A DNA stretch of 64,000 bases from contig CM050650.1 of assembly GCA_027574665.1 (NCBI GenBank), positions 54,481,304-54,545,303 of the forward strand, given 5' to 3'. This stretch comes from Rhynochetos jubatus. Taxonomy: Eukaryota > Chordata > Aves > Eurypygiformes > Rhynochetidae. Of this stretch, positions 51,593-64,000 are shown piece after piece. Both the position numbers and the translations under genes were made by a program. Within the stretch, counting starts at the first letter, position 1; every line of letters starts with the position of its first letter. The notes below the pieces were generated by a model. That model searched no databases, was not told where the DNA came from, and saw only the letters and a list, made by a program, of their open reading frames with translations.

Positions 51593-54500
51593 GTGAGTGC
51601 GGGGGCCGCTCTGGCCTCAGCCGCGGGGTGACCGTCACCGGCCGCGCGCGCTTCGCCTTCCCGCGGCGCGGGAGCTGTCAAGAAACGGTGCCGGCGGGGG
51701 GAGGAGGCGAAGGCGGCGCCCAGCCCGGGGTGGGGGGAGGGTGTATGTCTGGGTGTCTGTCCGGGTCCCTCCCGGGAGGGCGCGGCGAGCGTCGCCGCTG
51801 TCCCGCAGCCGGGCGGAGGGCGGCGGCCGGTGGCGCAGGGAGGGCCCGGGCCGTCGCTGCGGGAGGAGATGCGGGGGGAGGGGGGGGCGGCGCCGATGGC
51901 GATCCCGAAGGGGAAGCGCTCTGCGGCGGCTGTTGTCAGCCCGCCGCCTGCTCCCCCACCCCTTCCCCGGCCCCGCCTGCCGGTAACGCTCCCGTGCGAG
52001 CTGCGGCGGCCCCGGAGGGCCTGTGAGCCTCCGCACGCACCGCGCTCGGCGTCCCCCTCCGGCGGCTTCTGCCGGGTCAGCACGGCCGCCGGGCGGTGGG
52101 GGAGCGGCGGTGTCGGCAGGAGCGCAGCCACCGTCCTTCGGTCTTCCAGGCCCCGGCTAACTGCAGCGGGAGCCGCCCGGGTTTGGGAGCCGCGCCGGAG
52201 AGGCCGAGGTTGTTTTGGCTGGGTGGAAGGGGCGTGTGGCAGCAGCCCGCTCGAGAGGTCCGAAACGCTCGCTTTTGGCCCCAGTCCCGAGCTGCTCCTT
52301 TGGAAGAGGTGGGTTAGGACTGTTGGGACAGGAGAGGAGCTGCCGAGGTTACAGGCTCGTGCTGTTGCCGAGCTTTCGTGACTGCTCGGGACTCGGCATT
52401 CCTCGTCCTTAGCGAAGCTCTGTGCTGTCCCCGTGCTGCCTGTGGAAGGCATCGGGCGGGTGCTCTTCGCTGATGTACTCGAGTACAAGTCTGCAGGGTG
52501 ACTTACACGGGATGCAGGCTGAGAGGACAGGGCGATGCCATAACATGGGCTCTATTCAGAGCTTCCACTTCTCATACTGGCTTTGGATTAACCTGTATTA
52601 GGTACACTTGTAGCGTCTCTTTACTTATGGTCTTTCCCTTCCTCTCCTCAAATCCGTGTCCTGGACATAAAAGGATGTAGATTTGGAGCCTGTATTATGG
52701 CAGGTGTCTCCTGTTTTAGCGATGCTGCAAGACCACAGATAACTTCACTTGTTTGGCCTCGTTATTTTGGAGACACAGGACAGTCATCTTTGTTGTTTTC
52801 TCCAGTCTGCTTACATTAATTCCTCTGATTCTGTGCTCGTTTCCAGTATTTTCTTGAGCGTTCTTCCATCCAGTAGAGCAATGTATGCCGAAGTGACTTT
52901 CAGTTTCATTGTAAAAACTGCCTGTTTAACAGATAACTTCTTTAGTTAGGAGAACTGCAGTGTGGTTTTTTTATGTTGTTTTGCAACTGTAAGAGCTAGA
53001 AATACTGTTTAGTGAAACTCTATTCCCTTACACAGCAGGGAAAAACTTTCTGACATAAAAATGAATGTCAAGCTCCAAAATACATCCAGAAAGTAGTTAT
53101 TGCCAGAATTGTCTATGGCTCTGAGAATCTGAAGGCAAAACTGATTTCTTTGTTGAAGCAAACAATGACTGTTTTTCAACACATGGAAACTATTTAGGGC
53201 TTTGCGAATAATAATAAAAAAGCTAAAAAACAAAATAGTAGTATAGGAAGAGGAAAGTAAAATAGAAGAGTTTAATGTTGTAATATCAAAATATACAGTG
53301 ATGGCAATTACCTGGAAAAGTACAGTCTGTAATTTCCCCTGTCTGTTTTGCATATGTATGGCAAAATATTTTGAGGGGTGTTAAACAGCGGATTGGAAAT
53401 AAAATGTTGTGGAGGCACAGAGACTTTTTTGATCCTGTAGCAAGATGGTGGTGTTGACCTCAGTGGGATGCCAGTGGTGGCGTAGGGCTTTATCAGTGAA
53501 GAGCAGTTGCAGGATGAAGACCATAACTTTTAAATAAAAGTTCTCTGAGTAAGATGATACCTTGGTGCTGAAGTTGGGAACAAGTACCGTTTCATACGAT
53601 AAATAATTCTCTCAGATATGTGTTTGACAAACTAAAAAATCATTGGGTACAGAAAGACTAAAATGTTCTAGAGAATTCCTTTTGAATAGTAGTTCCTTAA
53701 AGGTATTTAACTTCTTTTTTCCCCTTTAAAACCAGCTAAGTAGCATAGTATTACTAGCATTTTTATTCGAGAAGTAGGAATGCAAGGCAGATGAGGCTAA
53801 TTTGATGTTGTCTGAGTGTTTATCTTGTGTGTAACTTAGTAACTGAATGTGTAATTTAGTGTGTAATTTGCATAACTTGAAGTAGTGCAGGTTGTAGGGA
53901 CAGTTTGTTTTCTTCTGCAGCAAAGCCTGGTTGAGAGGTTCTTGCTCCTGCCCTTACGCTACGGGTCTTCACTGTGGGTATAGAACTGCCGGTGAGGGAG
54001 GCTGTGCTCTGAGGCTGGTTCACTCTCTCATTACTCCCCTTGTGAAACATCGAGGTTTCAACTCCTCAGTATCTGTAAGATGTTGTACTACTGCTGTTAG
54101 AAAAGCAGGGAGCTTTGCTATGGGTGTAAGCGAGCTGGAGGAATGGGAGCTTCTTCTACTGGTTTTGCTTCTAAATAAAACATCAGCGTAAAACTGTAGG
54201 CTGCATATTATTTTTCTTCAAAACAGGTGTAAAGATTACTCTTCATGATAAGTTATTGGCAGTTACTAACGCTTCTATTTTGTGGCAATAACGTGCTCTA
54301 ATTTCATGAAGCCATATTAATGTATGACCATTGCTCGTTTCACTGTTGCCTTGACTATGGAATTAACCTTTCTATAAAGGTAACAATCGTTGTGTTAGAG
54401 CAGTGGTGAGTGCTTTTGTGTGTTTCCATGCAGAACTGGGCAAGTATTCTTTATAAGTCTTATCTTTGCTTTCATGCCTTAAAAGGGACAAACTAATGAA

Positions 54501-55979
54501 GAGGTTCCTGGAACTGCATATTTTAAAGTGCATGCCTAGAGATGAGTGACTGAAGAGTGTTGCATGACTTCTTGTTTTGTTGGTTTGATTTTTAGCTGCC
54601 TGTTGCTATGTAAATGTTTTCTTGCATCATTAATGCAATGTGAGGCATCATAGATGCACAGTTTGTGACATACACAAAATAAACTTGCTTAAAATGCACT
54701 TTCTTCACAATAGAAATGCTGTCCTTGAACGTGCTGTTTCCATGAGGTGTTCAGCTGCTTTGTTTTTCAGTGATTCTTGAAAATACCTCTCATTTTAAAA
54801 AATGCCTTTTTTTCTCTGGATGTTTATTCTTCCAACATTAGAGCTATATAAAAAAAAAAAAATCACCTTCACAGAGTAATTATTTCAATCTTTGCTTGTT
54901 CCTAACAGAAAATAGTTGGACACGTGCCTTCAAACTTAAGCAAGTTTTCCCTCTAAAAACATTTAAATGAAGATCTTTTAGCAGACAACAATTCTAGAAA
55001 AGTATTGAAATGTAGGTTATTGTATGGTTAGAAATCATGCTAAATGTAGAAATAATTGACTGTTTAAATACGTAATTGTGACTGGAGTTTCTTTTTGTTT
55101 AACTTATATAGGGAACCTGAGAAAGCAGGAAAAGACTAGGTAATTGGTGACTTATCTACTGTTGGCTTGCTTGGTTGAAAATCTTTGGATTCTAAATCTA
55201 TATCTCTTTTGCCTCCTCTCTTTATCATCAGATATCCACTGTTCTTTTGTCTCACTTATGGGTCATTTTGGTCTCCTTCTGTCTTTTATACTTGGGCACT
55301 TGCCAAGTCCTGTTACTTTACATGCCAACATCTTAGAAATCAGCTTTTCTTCCCTACCCACAGAACTGAAAAATTGGTCTCTGTCCAATCCACAGTCCAT
55401 CAAAGTTAATTAAGTTTCCTTATCACACCTCTCTTTCTGTCCTCCAATCAATATGGTATGCTGCCATATGTCACTGTTTGCTTATTTTGGTGATCATGTT
55501 GTGATCAGCCAATGCTGTTATGACCACCTATACATGATTTTGAATCCATGTTTCCAGGTGAAAGTGAAGGTGAATTGGTGGTGTCGCAAGTGCTGCATAA
55601 TGTTGTTAACCATCTACAGGCTTCTTTCCTGCTGCAGTCTTTTTTCCTTCCTCATCTAATAAACTTGTAGCACAAAAGTTACGTAAAGCCTGAGAAAGAT
55701 TAATATGCCATCACCGACTGTCCTCAATGGATGACTGAGGGCACTCCCCTCAACATGATTGAACCTGGTAGCCCTGAAAAGTGCCTGGGCCTGTGTATTG
55801 ACCCATGGTTTGGAATAGCAAAACCAGAGCTTCTGCAAAAAGTGAAAGGGTGGTTATAATGGATCGGGAAGGCTTCAACCGAAGCCATTTCAGGAAGTTG
55901 ACATCTTGAAAGGAGATACTGTTCTGCGATTGATTTACTTAGCAGACCAGGCCAACGTAAAAGCTACGTACCTGGAAAT

Positions 55980-56220
55980 GGCCACAAGTTGTGCCGGAGG
56001 GGGGTGGTGTTTAAATTGGATATTTGGAAAATATTTTTCACGAAAGGGTTATCAGGCATTGGAAACAGCTGCCCAGGCAGGTGGTTAAGGCGCCATTCCT
56101 GGAGGCATTTAAAAGGTGCGTGGATGAGGCGCTTAAGGACATGGTTTAGTGATGGACTCGGCAGTGCGAGGTTAAGACTTGATGATCTTAAAGGTCTTTT
56201 CCAACCTAAAAGATTCTACA
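55980..56220 (+). mobile_element. CR1 LINE 3' end, about 240 bp
   Basis: The element reads 'ggccacaagttgtgccggag', 'ggatatttggaaaatatttt', 'ggaaacagctgcccaggcag', 'cattcctggaggcatttaaa', then 'cttgatgatcttaaaggtct' and 'tttccaacctaaaagattct'. This is the 3' end of the CR1 subfamily also seen at 17,546, and it is sense to PCMT1. Confidence 0.93.
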
Positions 56221-56888
56221 AAGATATTTCTCTGAATGTTTTATGATTTAGGTGTTAAATAATTACAAATGACATCTTGGCAAGTTGCATCATGGTGAAG
56301 GCTTGTCTACAATGAATCTGCACTTTTGTTGCAGGTTTCTGATTACTGAGGACAGAGCTGTCTGGGAACTGCCGGGAATGTGAAGACATGGACTATGTCA
56401 TTGCTAAGCCTGAGCTGGGGTCAGCAAGGACTAAGCATTGGCTTTGCCCCTGTCATGTAATTTTCTGTGGTTTATCCAAATCTCTTCTATATCTGGCTAA
56501 TATTCGCTCAAGGAAGAGTAATGTAACTTGGATGAACGTGAAGGGAAGTAATAACAGAAAATTAGACCAATAAAACCCGCTTAACCCAAATTTAATAGCT
56601 TCACTGTAGAAGCACTTATGCTGCCTGTTGTGTGCATTCAGTGAACATGCTTTCCTTCAACACACATGTGGTATCGACACTTGTGTGATTAAGCATGGTA
56701 ACTCATAGCCAGAGAGTGAAACAGTAGAAAACAGAACTATTTTTTAAATTTTAAATTAAGACATCCATTCATGTTTAAGAATATCTAAGATTTCTTAGAT
56801 AACATCACAGGCTGCATTGAGTTGAAACCTGTGATGCTACTTTTTGGAGCATCGAGGTGTTTTTAAGTTTTTAAAATTTTGTTAGCTG

Positions 56889-57837
56889 TGGTTTAGGCCC
56901 AGCTGGCAACTCAGCCCCACACAGCTGCTTACTCACTCACTCCTCCCCCCAGTGGGATGGGGAGGCAAAGATACCAGGAAAGGCTGGTGGGTCAAGATAA
57001 GGACAGGGAGGGATCGGTCACCCATTATGGTCATGGGGAAAACAGACTTGACTTAAGGAAAAAAATCAATGTAATTCGTTATCAATCACATCAGAGTAGG
57101 GCAATGAGAGACAAACACAGATCTTAAAAACCTTCCCCCACCCCTCCCTTCTTCCCGGGCTCAGCTTTGCTCCCTATTTCTCTCCCTCCTCCCCTCCATC
57201 AGCACAGCGGGACAGGGAATGGGGGCTGTGGTCAGTCCATCACAGCCTGTCTCTGCTGCTCTTTACTCCTCAGTGGGAGGACTCCTCACACTCTGCCCCT
57301 GCTTCAACATGGGGGTCACTCCCACGGGAGACAGTCCTCCATGAACTTCCCAGACTGGAGTCCTTCCCACGGGCTGCGGTTCTCTACCAACTGCTCCAGC
57401 ATGGGCCCTTTCTGTGGGATGCAGTCCTTCAGGGGCAGCCTGCTCCAGCGCGGGCTTCCCACAGGGTCAGGGGCTTCTTTGGGCACAGCTGCCTTCTCTG
57501 GTGCGGGGTCCCCCCCCGGGCTGCAGGGGGATCTCTGCTCCCCCGTGACCCTCCATGGCTGCAGGGGCACAGCCTGCCCTCTCACCACGGGCTGCAGGGG
57601 AACCTCTGCTCCGGCCACCTCCTGCCTGCCTGTCCACACAGTTGTCTCTCTCACATCCCACTCCTCTCTCTGCTGCAGGTTCTTGTTTTCCTCTCGTAAA
57701 TATGTCGATCACAGAGGTGCTAATTGGTTTGGCTGTAGCCAGAGGTGGGTCTGCCTTGGAACCATGGAAGCTTCTCGCACCTTCTCATGGGAGCCATCCC
57801 TGTGGTTCCTCCCTTGCTACCAAAACCCCACCAACAC
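56889..57837 (-). mobile_element. ERVL-type avian LTR, minus orientation, solo
   Basis: About 950 bp. Read on the minus strand it starts TGTTGGTGGGGTTTTGGTAG and contains repeated GCAGCCC/CTGGAGCAG-rich units in the middle. It ends in a conserved module (CCCACTGGGGGGAGGAG, GCAGCTGTGTGGGGCTGAG) and GGCCTAAACCA. This matches a common avian ERVL LTR type. No gag, pol or env frames are next to it, so it is solo. The flanks agctg (56884-56888) and agcta (57838-57842) may be a 5-bp target duplication with one mismatch, so the ends are plus or minus a few bases. Long open frames across it are chance. Confidence 0.85.
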
Positions 57838-59307
57838 AGCTAGTAATTTGAATAATTGCCTAAAGGTGTTGCCCTGAGAATTCTTTTTATTAGCAGTTTA
57901 ATTATTTGATTATTTAATTATTTGATAGTGTCCACCTGTGTCAGTGAAATATTTTGAAGGACCTCCCATTGACCTTCTAAGGGGGAGTCCATCAAGCAAA
58001 TCAAGGTGACTTAACATCCCAGAAAATAAGAAATTATAATGGAAAAGAAAAATAATTTTAAAAACATTCATCACATTTTATCTGTGTGTAAATTAGGATT
58101 GTGTTCTTAACTGGTTCTTTGTTGTTGGCAGATTTTGTTTTTCCCTTTATCTTAGACAAGGTGTCGATGTAATGTTAAAAACATACCCATTCTTTCCCAC
58201 AATAATCCCAAAATTCAGTGCAATGAATTTCTAGTCCTCAGTCATCCAGGAAAAAAAAAGAGCATGTTTTTGGCTGCTTATTTGGATCACAACACTTTAT
58301 AATTAGTCATTTTAATGTAAAAAGTGTTTGGTTCTTTTGCTTGATTAAAGATATTATGGCATTAAGCCCAACCAGAGGAAAAAAACCTGTTTTTCTGGTG
58401 GTCTGAAGCTGCCTAATAATCCATAGTAAAATGGAAATAATTTTGCAAATTGTTGCCTTACAGGCGATGACTGTTGCTTGTAAGCGTGTTAAAAAGAGGG
58501 AATTTTGTGTTTAGTTTCAGTATAACTCCAAGCTTTTCTTTTACTGCTGCTGTTTCTTTCATCCTGGTGTGGTACTAAGAGCTATTAGTAAGCTGGGAAA
58601 GAAATGCATAATATTCCTGTTCTTTTGAATGATTGTTTCTGTGAATGTAGTACCTCAAAGTCATGTTTGTTATTGTTGTGATAACACTGTTTAAAGTAAA
58701 ATTGTTTCTTAAGAATGATTCAAGATGTTCATTTTAATAATGCTTTTAATTTTTAGTTAAATTACCATATTTTGGCAAAAACAGAGTAAATGCTTTCAGA
58801 GCTAGAGACCAGTCAATTTTGGTATAACCTCTCTCCTGGACTGGTTAACTTGTGGGTTATGTTTAAGTTTTCGGAACCTAAATACTGCAACATTGGACTT
58901 TAGCTCAAAATAGTTATAAATGCTTGCACTGCCAAAAATAGTCGGACAAATATAACTTTAGAAATTTTTCCTTAGTTCTGCTAGTATGACAGCTATGTGT
59001 CATTTTGTCTTAAGAGTCAGGGTTATGTTTTGCTGATCTTTTTTATCTTCCCCAGCTTTTGTATAGTACTAGTGCCTGTCTTAATGAAACCACCTTCATA
59101 ATAACAGACTGTTTGTGTGGTCTAGCTGCTGGTCTTGCCAGCATTGGCTTTTCTGAAAACAGATCAGCACAGTGGTTGCATGGAATCTGCTCAGTAAGTT
59201 GTAAGATGTGCAGCATCTGCCTTTCTTTAGAACTGCTAAAGCTGTTGAAGTAGTCTTGCCTCAAGCTTTACTACAAGGAGAGTTGCTTATGTATCTGTCC
59301 TATCCAG

Positions 59308-59887
59308 TATGCTGGTTTTGGTTGGCATAGGGTTAATTTTCTTCATAGGAGCTGGTATGGGCTATGTTTTGGGTTTGTGCTGGAAACAGTGCTGATAACA
59401 CAGGGTTGTTTCAGCTGTTGCTGGGCAGTGCTTACACAGAGTCAAGGCCTTTTCTGCTCCTCACACCACCCCACCAGCGAGTAGGCTGGGGGTGCACAAG
59501 AGACTGGGAGGGGACACAACTGGGACAGCTGACCCCAACTGACCAAAGGGATATTCCATACCATATGGCATCATGCTCAGCATATAAAGCTGGAGGAAGG
59601 GGGGAATGAAATTTGGAGTGATGGTGTCTGTCTTCCCAAGTGACCATTATGTGTGGTGGAGCCCTGTTTTCCTGGAGATGGCTGAACACCTGCCTGCTGA
59701 TGGGAAGTGGTGAATGAATTCCTCTGTTTGCTCTGCTTGTGGCTTTTGCTTTACCTGTTAAACTGTCTTTATCTCAGCCCACAAGTTTTCTCCCTTTTAC
59801 CATTCCGATTCATTCCCCCATCCCACCGTGGGGGGTGAGTGAGCAGCTGTGTGGTGCTTAGATGACAGCTGGGGTTAAACCATGGCA
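59308..59887 (+). mobile_element. ERVL-type avian solo LTR, plus orientation, with 5-bp target duplication
   Basis: A 580-bp solo LTR. It starts TATGCTGGTTTTGG (ancestrally TGTGCTGG) and contains 'gctgataacacagggttgtt', a TATA box (TATAAA, 59583-59588) and the conserved 3' module with 'gtgagtgagcagctgtgtgg'. It ends GGTTAAACCATGGCA. The direct repeat tccag flanks it exactly (59303-59307 and 59888-59892), which fixes both ends. There is no internal retroviral sequence. It is sense to PCMT1. Confidence 0.92.
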
Positions 59888-62800
59888 TCCAGCTAAGTTT
59901 ATCTTAACTTCTGCAACAGTTTTTTAGTTATTACTGATGGTTGTTGCCGCTTTGTATTGAACTCTTCAGTTTTGGCATTCCATGTGACTTATAAGTGAAG
60001 TTCAGCTCTCTCAAATGTAGGGAGCTTGAGGTGTGCTCAGAGGTGAAGTCTCCCTCATTGCACACAGGCGTTAAAGCTTATTGGGCAGTGCACTTCTGTC
60101 TTACTGCAGGCTGAAACCAACCTTAAAGTCACTTTCTTCTTTTATGTACTACCAAACGTTTCTTCACTCAGCTGCTGGTACAGATTTAGATGAAAACAAC
60201 ATAAACATTTCAATAAATATATGTTATGGGTGGATTTTGTGATTATGCACTGTAGGACTACAAGCAAAGAACTTGCATGCCTTTCTCCACCCCCAGAGAA
60301 CAAAATAGTTAATACCAGCTGTGCAACATTGGCCTACAGTGTGAGGGAACAATACAGCTATGGTTAAATATGTCTAAATTAGTGATCTGCAGACTATCAG
60401 ATCCATGAAAATTGAGAGCTCTTATCTGTTATACTAAAATGGACAGGTTGTTTTTGAAGGTGATCGTTATTAAATAGGGAAGGAGTACTCCCGTAAGGTA
60501 CTAGTGAAATTTTGGAAAGTAAGTTTGTATTGAACTGAATCTTGAGGCTGTATACTAGGTTGTTGTGTTGAACCTAGTTGGTTCCCATGGGGTTTTACCT
60601 CTGCATGTTTTGAATGTAATTTAGATGGCTATTTCTTTATTTTTAATCCTTGTCTCTTTGGGATTTTCTTGGGATTCAATCTTTGTGTTTGATTTCTGGA
60701 CTGAGATTTGTTCTGATGGACCCTTACTTAGTCTTTCTGTCATTGTGTCTCTGAATGACAGACTCTCAGCTGATTCCTTCTAGTTAGCCGTATGCAGCAC
60801 TGAGTAATGTATTGTGAATCCAGATCATAGTGATAACAGGTTTGCAGCTGAGTACTTGAGGCAGATACTCCTAAATTATCAGCAAAGCACAAGAGGTTTG
60901 CGTGTATGATTAGCGTAAAACCCACTGATTTGCAGACACCTACTTTCAGTTTCTTTAGCACAAAGAGCTTTGTATGTTTTGGGGTCAAGTGTCCTTTACT
61001 GGATCTTGGGATGCTGATCCATCACTTCTCGTTCAAAGTGCTTTCTTTGTGTTCATATTTTAGAGTGAAATCTTTCTATGCTTCTCACTTAAAGATTTAG
61101 TAACTGAATTGCTTTCTTTCCCATCTTCTTCTTTCTCCCCACACAATAAGACTCTGACCTTAAAAATATCAGTTGATCAGCTACCTAAGACCGACTAACT
61201 TCACGTTGCTTGAAAATCAGGATGCGGTTCTGTTCCAGCCCACTTTCCTCTTTCAAGTTGCTAGCTGGTGTGCGTGGGTCAGATGGAGACATCTGGAAAC
61301 TGGTATTTGTCACTCCTGTAATTTTAATCTACTTGATTTCATCTTTTGTGATATAGAGCTTGTATACGCTTTGCATCATGCTCTAAAATCTCTGTACGAT
61401 TTAAAAATATCGCTGTTTTGCTGAAAAGTCATCTCCATAAGTGAAGTACTCCACTCTGCAGTGGTTATGGAGAAAGTAACCTGGGGAGAAACTGAGCTGT
61501 GTTGGTGCTGAAACAGTCCCACGGTACATGGTTTTGGGATCTGCGTGAGCATTTTGTTTATATAAAGCCAGCAACTGGAGGTGTTTGAGTAGCTGTTTAT
61601 AGTTAGTATAGTAAGCTTGCATGCTGGATTTTATCATGTGGCAATGAGACATCCTTTTTCTGATCTGGAAGCTAGTGTAGGTGTAAATGTTAACCGCTAG
61701 TATGGTTTTATGGTTTGCTTGGAAGCTTGTTCGTTCAACACTCAGGATACCATCAGTGATGTAGGCAGTTCTTTGAAAGATAAGCACTTCAGTAAGGTAT
61801 TTGTTGCTAAATAGAAAGATAGTTGTTTACTTGTTGCAAGTCTATGGTGTCTTTTCAGACTTCAGCTCTTTTTTCCTTGCTCTGACAGCCAACTGCCCAG
61901 TTTCCCAGGTTACACTCAAGAGTGGTATATTTCCACCTTCAAATCCAAGGACTGCTCTGTGAGCTCTTTTCCTGTTTTCATGGTGTTATTTGTGGAAAAG
62001 AAGCAGACCAGAGTGAGTTTTCAAAACATGCTCCAATTATGTCAAGTTGTCATTGCCGCAGCCTCTACACAGAGTAACTCTTGAACTCCGAAGGCCTTGC
62101 TCCGCTCTTAAGGAGTTACTTTTAGACTTCAGCCCTTTGAAGCTTAGGAGTTGTGCTGATATAACCCTAATAAAGAGAGTTTACTTTTGATTTTAAGCTG
62201 TAAGCTAGTGTGTTTGTGTATTAGCCTTTGCTTGTCAAGACTTGGTAATTTAATATCTGACTTAGAAAAGGTTTTGCATTGGCATTTTATTAATAATTTA
62301 CTGTTGTCTTGTTTTTTTCAGCACTTAAGAGATGTCAGGAAAACAGAATGTCTTACTTGCAATATAAACTCTTATTATCAACTTTTTTAGGGGATATACT
62401 TGTTTTCTGGACTTCAGAATCTGATAGAGATTTGTTCCAGCCAGAATTCCCAAGATGACCAACCGCCAGGATGTTACTGACTGCTGCAGGAAGGAAGGGA
62501 CTTTCACTGGAGTTCAGTACCTTGCAGTTGCTGTGTTTCTCTGTATTCAAACATGAGGCTAAGAAAAATTCTTTCTGCAGCACAGAAAATAATTACAACA
62601 AAGTCGGCATGGACTTTAGTGTTTAGAGCTTGATTACTTTTCTTAATTCCCACCTAAAATTTGTTTTTGTTTTTACTTAGGAGTAAATGGCACTAGTATT
62701 CTAAGAGTTCATTTTATTTTTGGACTCTGATGTTGTCCGTTGCAAAATAAGGAAATTTGAAAAGCAAACGTAATCTATAGGGGGTATAATGTGATGCTCT

Positions 62801-63618
62801 GTAATTCCACATTCATAGCTAGGAGGATGTGTTTTTCTAATGAAGAGGGATCATTATTCAATAATTGAAGTACAGGGCTGAGTTACGAGATTCAGCTTCT
62901 CCCCCCTGGTTCTGCTGGGAACTCTCTGTATGGGTAACTTACTTAACTTCTTACTTGCTGATGAGAAAGATGACAATAATCAAAGACAGTACAACAGCCA
63001 GCAAGCATCAGGAGTGTGTGCTGAACGGGAGTATCCTGAAAGCTTAGAATTTGTAGAATATTAGTAGCTACTGTTATCAGGTTTTGGGGGTCATTTTTCT
63101 GTCAGTATAAGCATTGCACTTGATCAAGTTACATATACTTTGGCTGAAACAAAGTTTTGTGCTTTGTTTTGCACAGACATCCACAGACAGTCAATGACAT
63201 GGAGCTCTTACTGTGTGTTATTAAACAAGTTGGGGAAAGAGTGGGTAAAATATGTAAGTAAAGTAATAGAACGGAGACAAAATACAATTTGTAAATGCTG
63301 AGAGGTGAATTTCCTTACTGATGTTCTGAGTAGAAAGATGACAGGAGTAGGTGAGACAGTAATGTGAAGGAATAGGTTTGGAACAAGCCTGCAGTCACAG
63401 CAGTACCGAGAAGGGTCTTGGCCCTGCCGTAGGGCAGTTGGTCTTTCAGGCTGAAAGTTGATCTGTGCATGCCCTGCATGTTGTTTTCCCCAAGGCACGA
63501 AAGGAAAGAGCAGATGGCTACCTATAGCTTCTAGGATGTATGCATTTATGTGCACAATACACAGTGTCACAGAATAAATCACTGTGTTAGGTCTTTCCTG
63601 GGTGCTTCTTCTGCCCCT

Positions 63619-63637
63619 CCCCCCCCCCCCCCCCCCC
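63619..63637 (+). repeat. Poly-C tract (19 C)
   Basis: An uninterrupted cytosine homopolymer in PCMT1 intron 1, preceded by CCCCT. It can form an i-motif, or a G-quadruplex on the other strand. Its length is likely to be unreliable in the assembly. Confidence 0.8.
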
Positions 63638-64000
63638 AGCCACAAACCTTTGTCTTTTCACTTCTGTTCTAATTAACTTTGCTTGTCCTCCTCCATCTCT
63701 TTTTTTTCCTTTTTCAAAATACATTTATTGTAGAGATACTAAAATTTTGGTGATATCTAATTAGAATGTAACAGTGAAATTTTGAGGTGTTTTGTTTCTA
63801 TGCTTTGTTCACAGAACTGATACAGAATTAATTCCAGATGGGCGGTGGAAAACAGTTTTTAAAAAAATTTTGTTTTCTACTGTGTTACATCATCAGTGCC
63901 AGTGTGTTAATAGATTTTTTTGTTTGCTTTGGGTACAGTTTTGCTCAGTAAGAAAACTTAGGAACTGCTGCAAATGCCTGCTGTCCCAGATTAAAAAAAC

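Larger units (their letters stand above)
50440..52270 (+). promoter_or_regulatory. PCMT1: CpG-island promoter of PCMT1
   Basis: This is the largest CpG island in the window, nearly 1.8 kb, spanning the first coding exon. It holds three CCAAT boxes at 50548-50649, a palindromic NRF1-type site (GCGCATGCGC, 51278-51287) 47 bp above the upstream ATG, and long G-rich tracts. The exact start site is not visible. Confidence 0.75.
51593..64000 (+). other. PCMT1: PCMT1 intron 1 (runs off the window)
   Basis: From the donor at 51593 to the right edge I find no further PCMT1 exon, so at least 12.4 kb of intron 1 is present. It starts in the CpG island and becomes AT-rich after about 52.4 kb. It holds a CR1 (55,980-56,220), two LTRs (56,889-57,837 minus and 59,308-59,887 plus) and a poly-C tract (63,619-63,637). 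The remaining sequence shows nothing I can name. Confidence 0.8.

Noticed and set aside
50399-52488. Several long open frames of 250-400 codons on both strands around the PCMT1 island.
   Set aside because: Stop codons are rare in CpG-rich DNA, and the frames overlap on both strands with Arg/Pro/Gly/Ala-rich text. Only 51334-51592 matches a protein family.
57167-57877. 236-codon plus-strand frame and 112-codon minus-strand frame.
   Set aside because: Both translate the interior of an ERVL-type LTR. The apparent protein repeats come from repeated GCAGCCC/CTGGAGCAG units.
51593-64000. Search for PCMT1 exon 2 (KNGIIKTDKVFEVML) within the window.
   Set aside because: No matching sequence with splice sites was found by reading, so it most likely lies beyond the right edge.

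Overview
The window is nuclear DNA of a bird. Four intron-containing vertebrate genes are recognisable from their exons. CR1 LINE 3' ends, two ERVL-type LTRs of kinds I know from avian genomes, short introns and strong CpG islands all fit a bird. Gene order is KATNA1 (-), LATS1 (-), NUP43 (-), PCMT1 (+), the order I recall for human 6q25.1. It is an ordinary conserved single-copy locus. I see no operon, CRISPR array, phage or other undescribed multi-gene system, and say so plainly.

Layout: 1-11,060 is the 5' half of KATNA1 (katanin p60): four coding exons for residues 1-209, then intron 1 back to a CpG-island promoter near 10.4-11.06 kb. The AAA ATPase domain lies beyond the left edge. 11,183-11,253 is an intact tRNA-Gly(GCC) gene on the minus strand. 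Just upstream of it is a 36-bp near-perfect palindrome. About 12.3-15.77 kb is the probable LATS1 3' UTR. 15,773-35,260 is the whole LATS1 gene: seven coding exons giving 1,139 aa in continuous phase, plus a 5' UTR exon in a CpG island. 35.67-44.65 kb is the complete NUP43 gene: eight exons, 374 aa, phases all closing. 45.1-50.4 kb is intergenic and holds one CR1. 50.44-52.3 kb is the PCMT1 CpG island with its first coding exon. From 51,593 to the right edge is PCMT1 intron 1, holding a CR1 and two LTRs in opposite orientation.

The genes are neighbours, not a pathway. KATNA1 severs microtubules, LATS1 is the Hippo-pathway kinase that phosphorylates YAP/TAZ, NUP43 is a WD40 subunit of the Y (Nup107-160) nuclear pore complex, and PCMT1 repairs isoaspartyl residues. 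Splice sites were read by eye: GT donors, AG acceptors and reading-frame continuity agree at every coding junction listed. UTR ends, first non-coding exons and promoter limits are approximate.

Most worth a second look: the palindrome beside the tRNA gene; an open frame that continues upstream of the LATS1 start across a predicted 5' UTR junction; three CCAAT boxes spaced about 50 bp apart in the PCMT1 island; a hydrophobic N-terminal extension of PCMT1; and a solo LTR with an intact 5-bp target duplication and a TATA box, in the sense orientation in PCMT1 intron 1.
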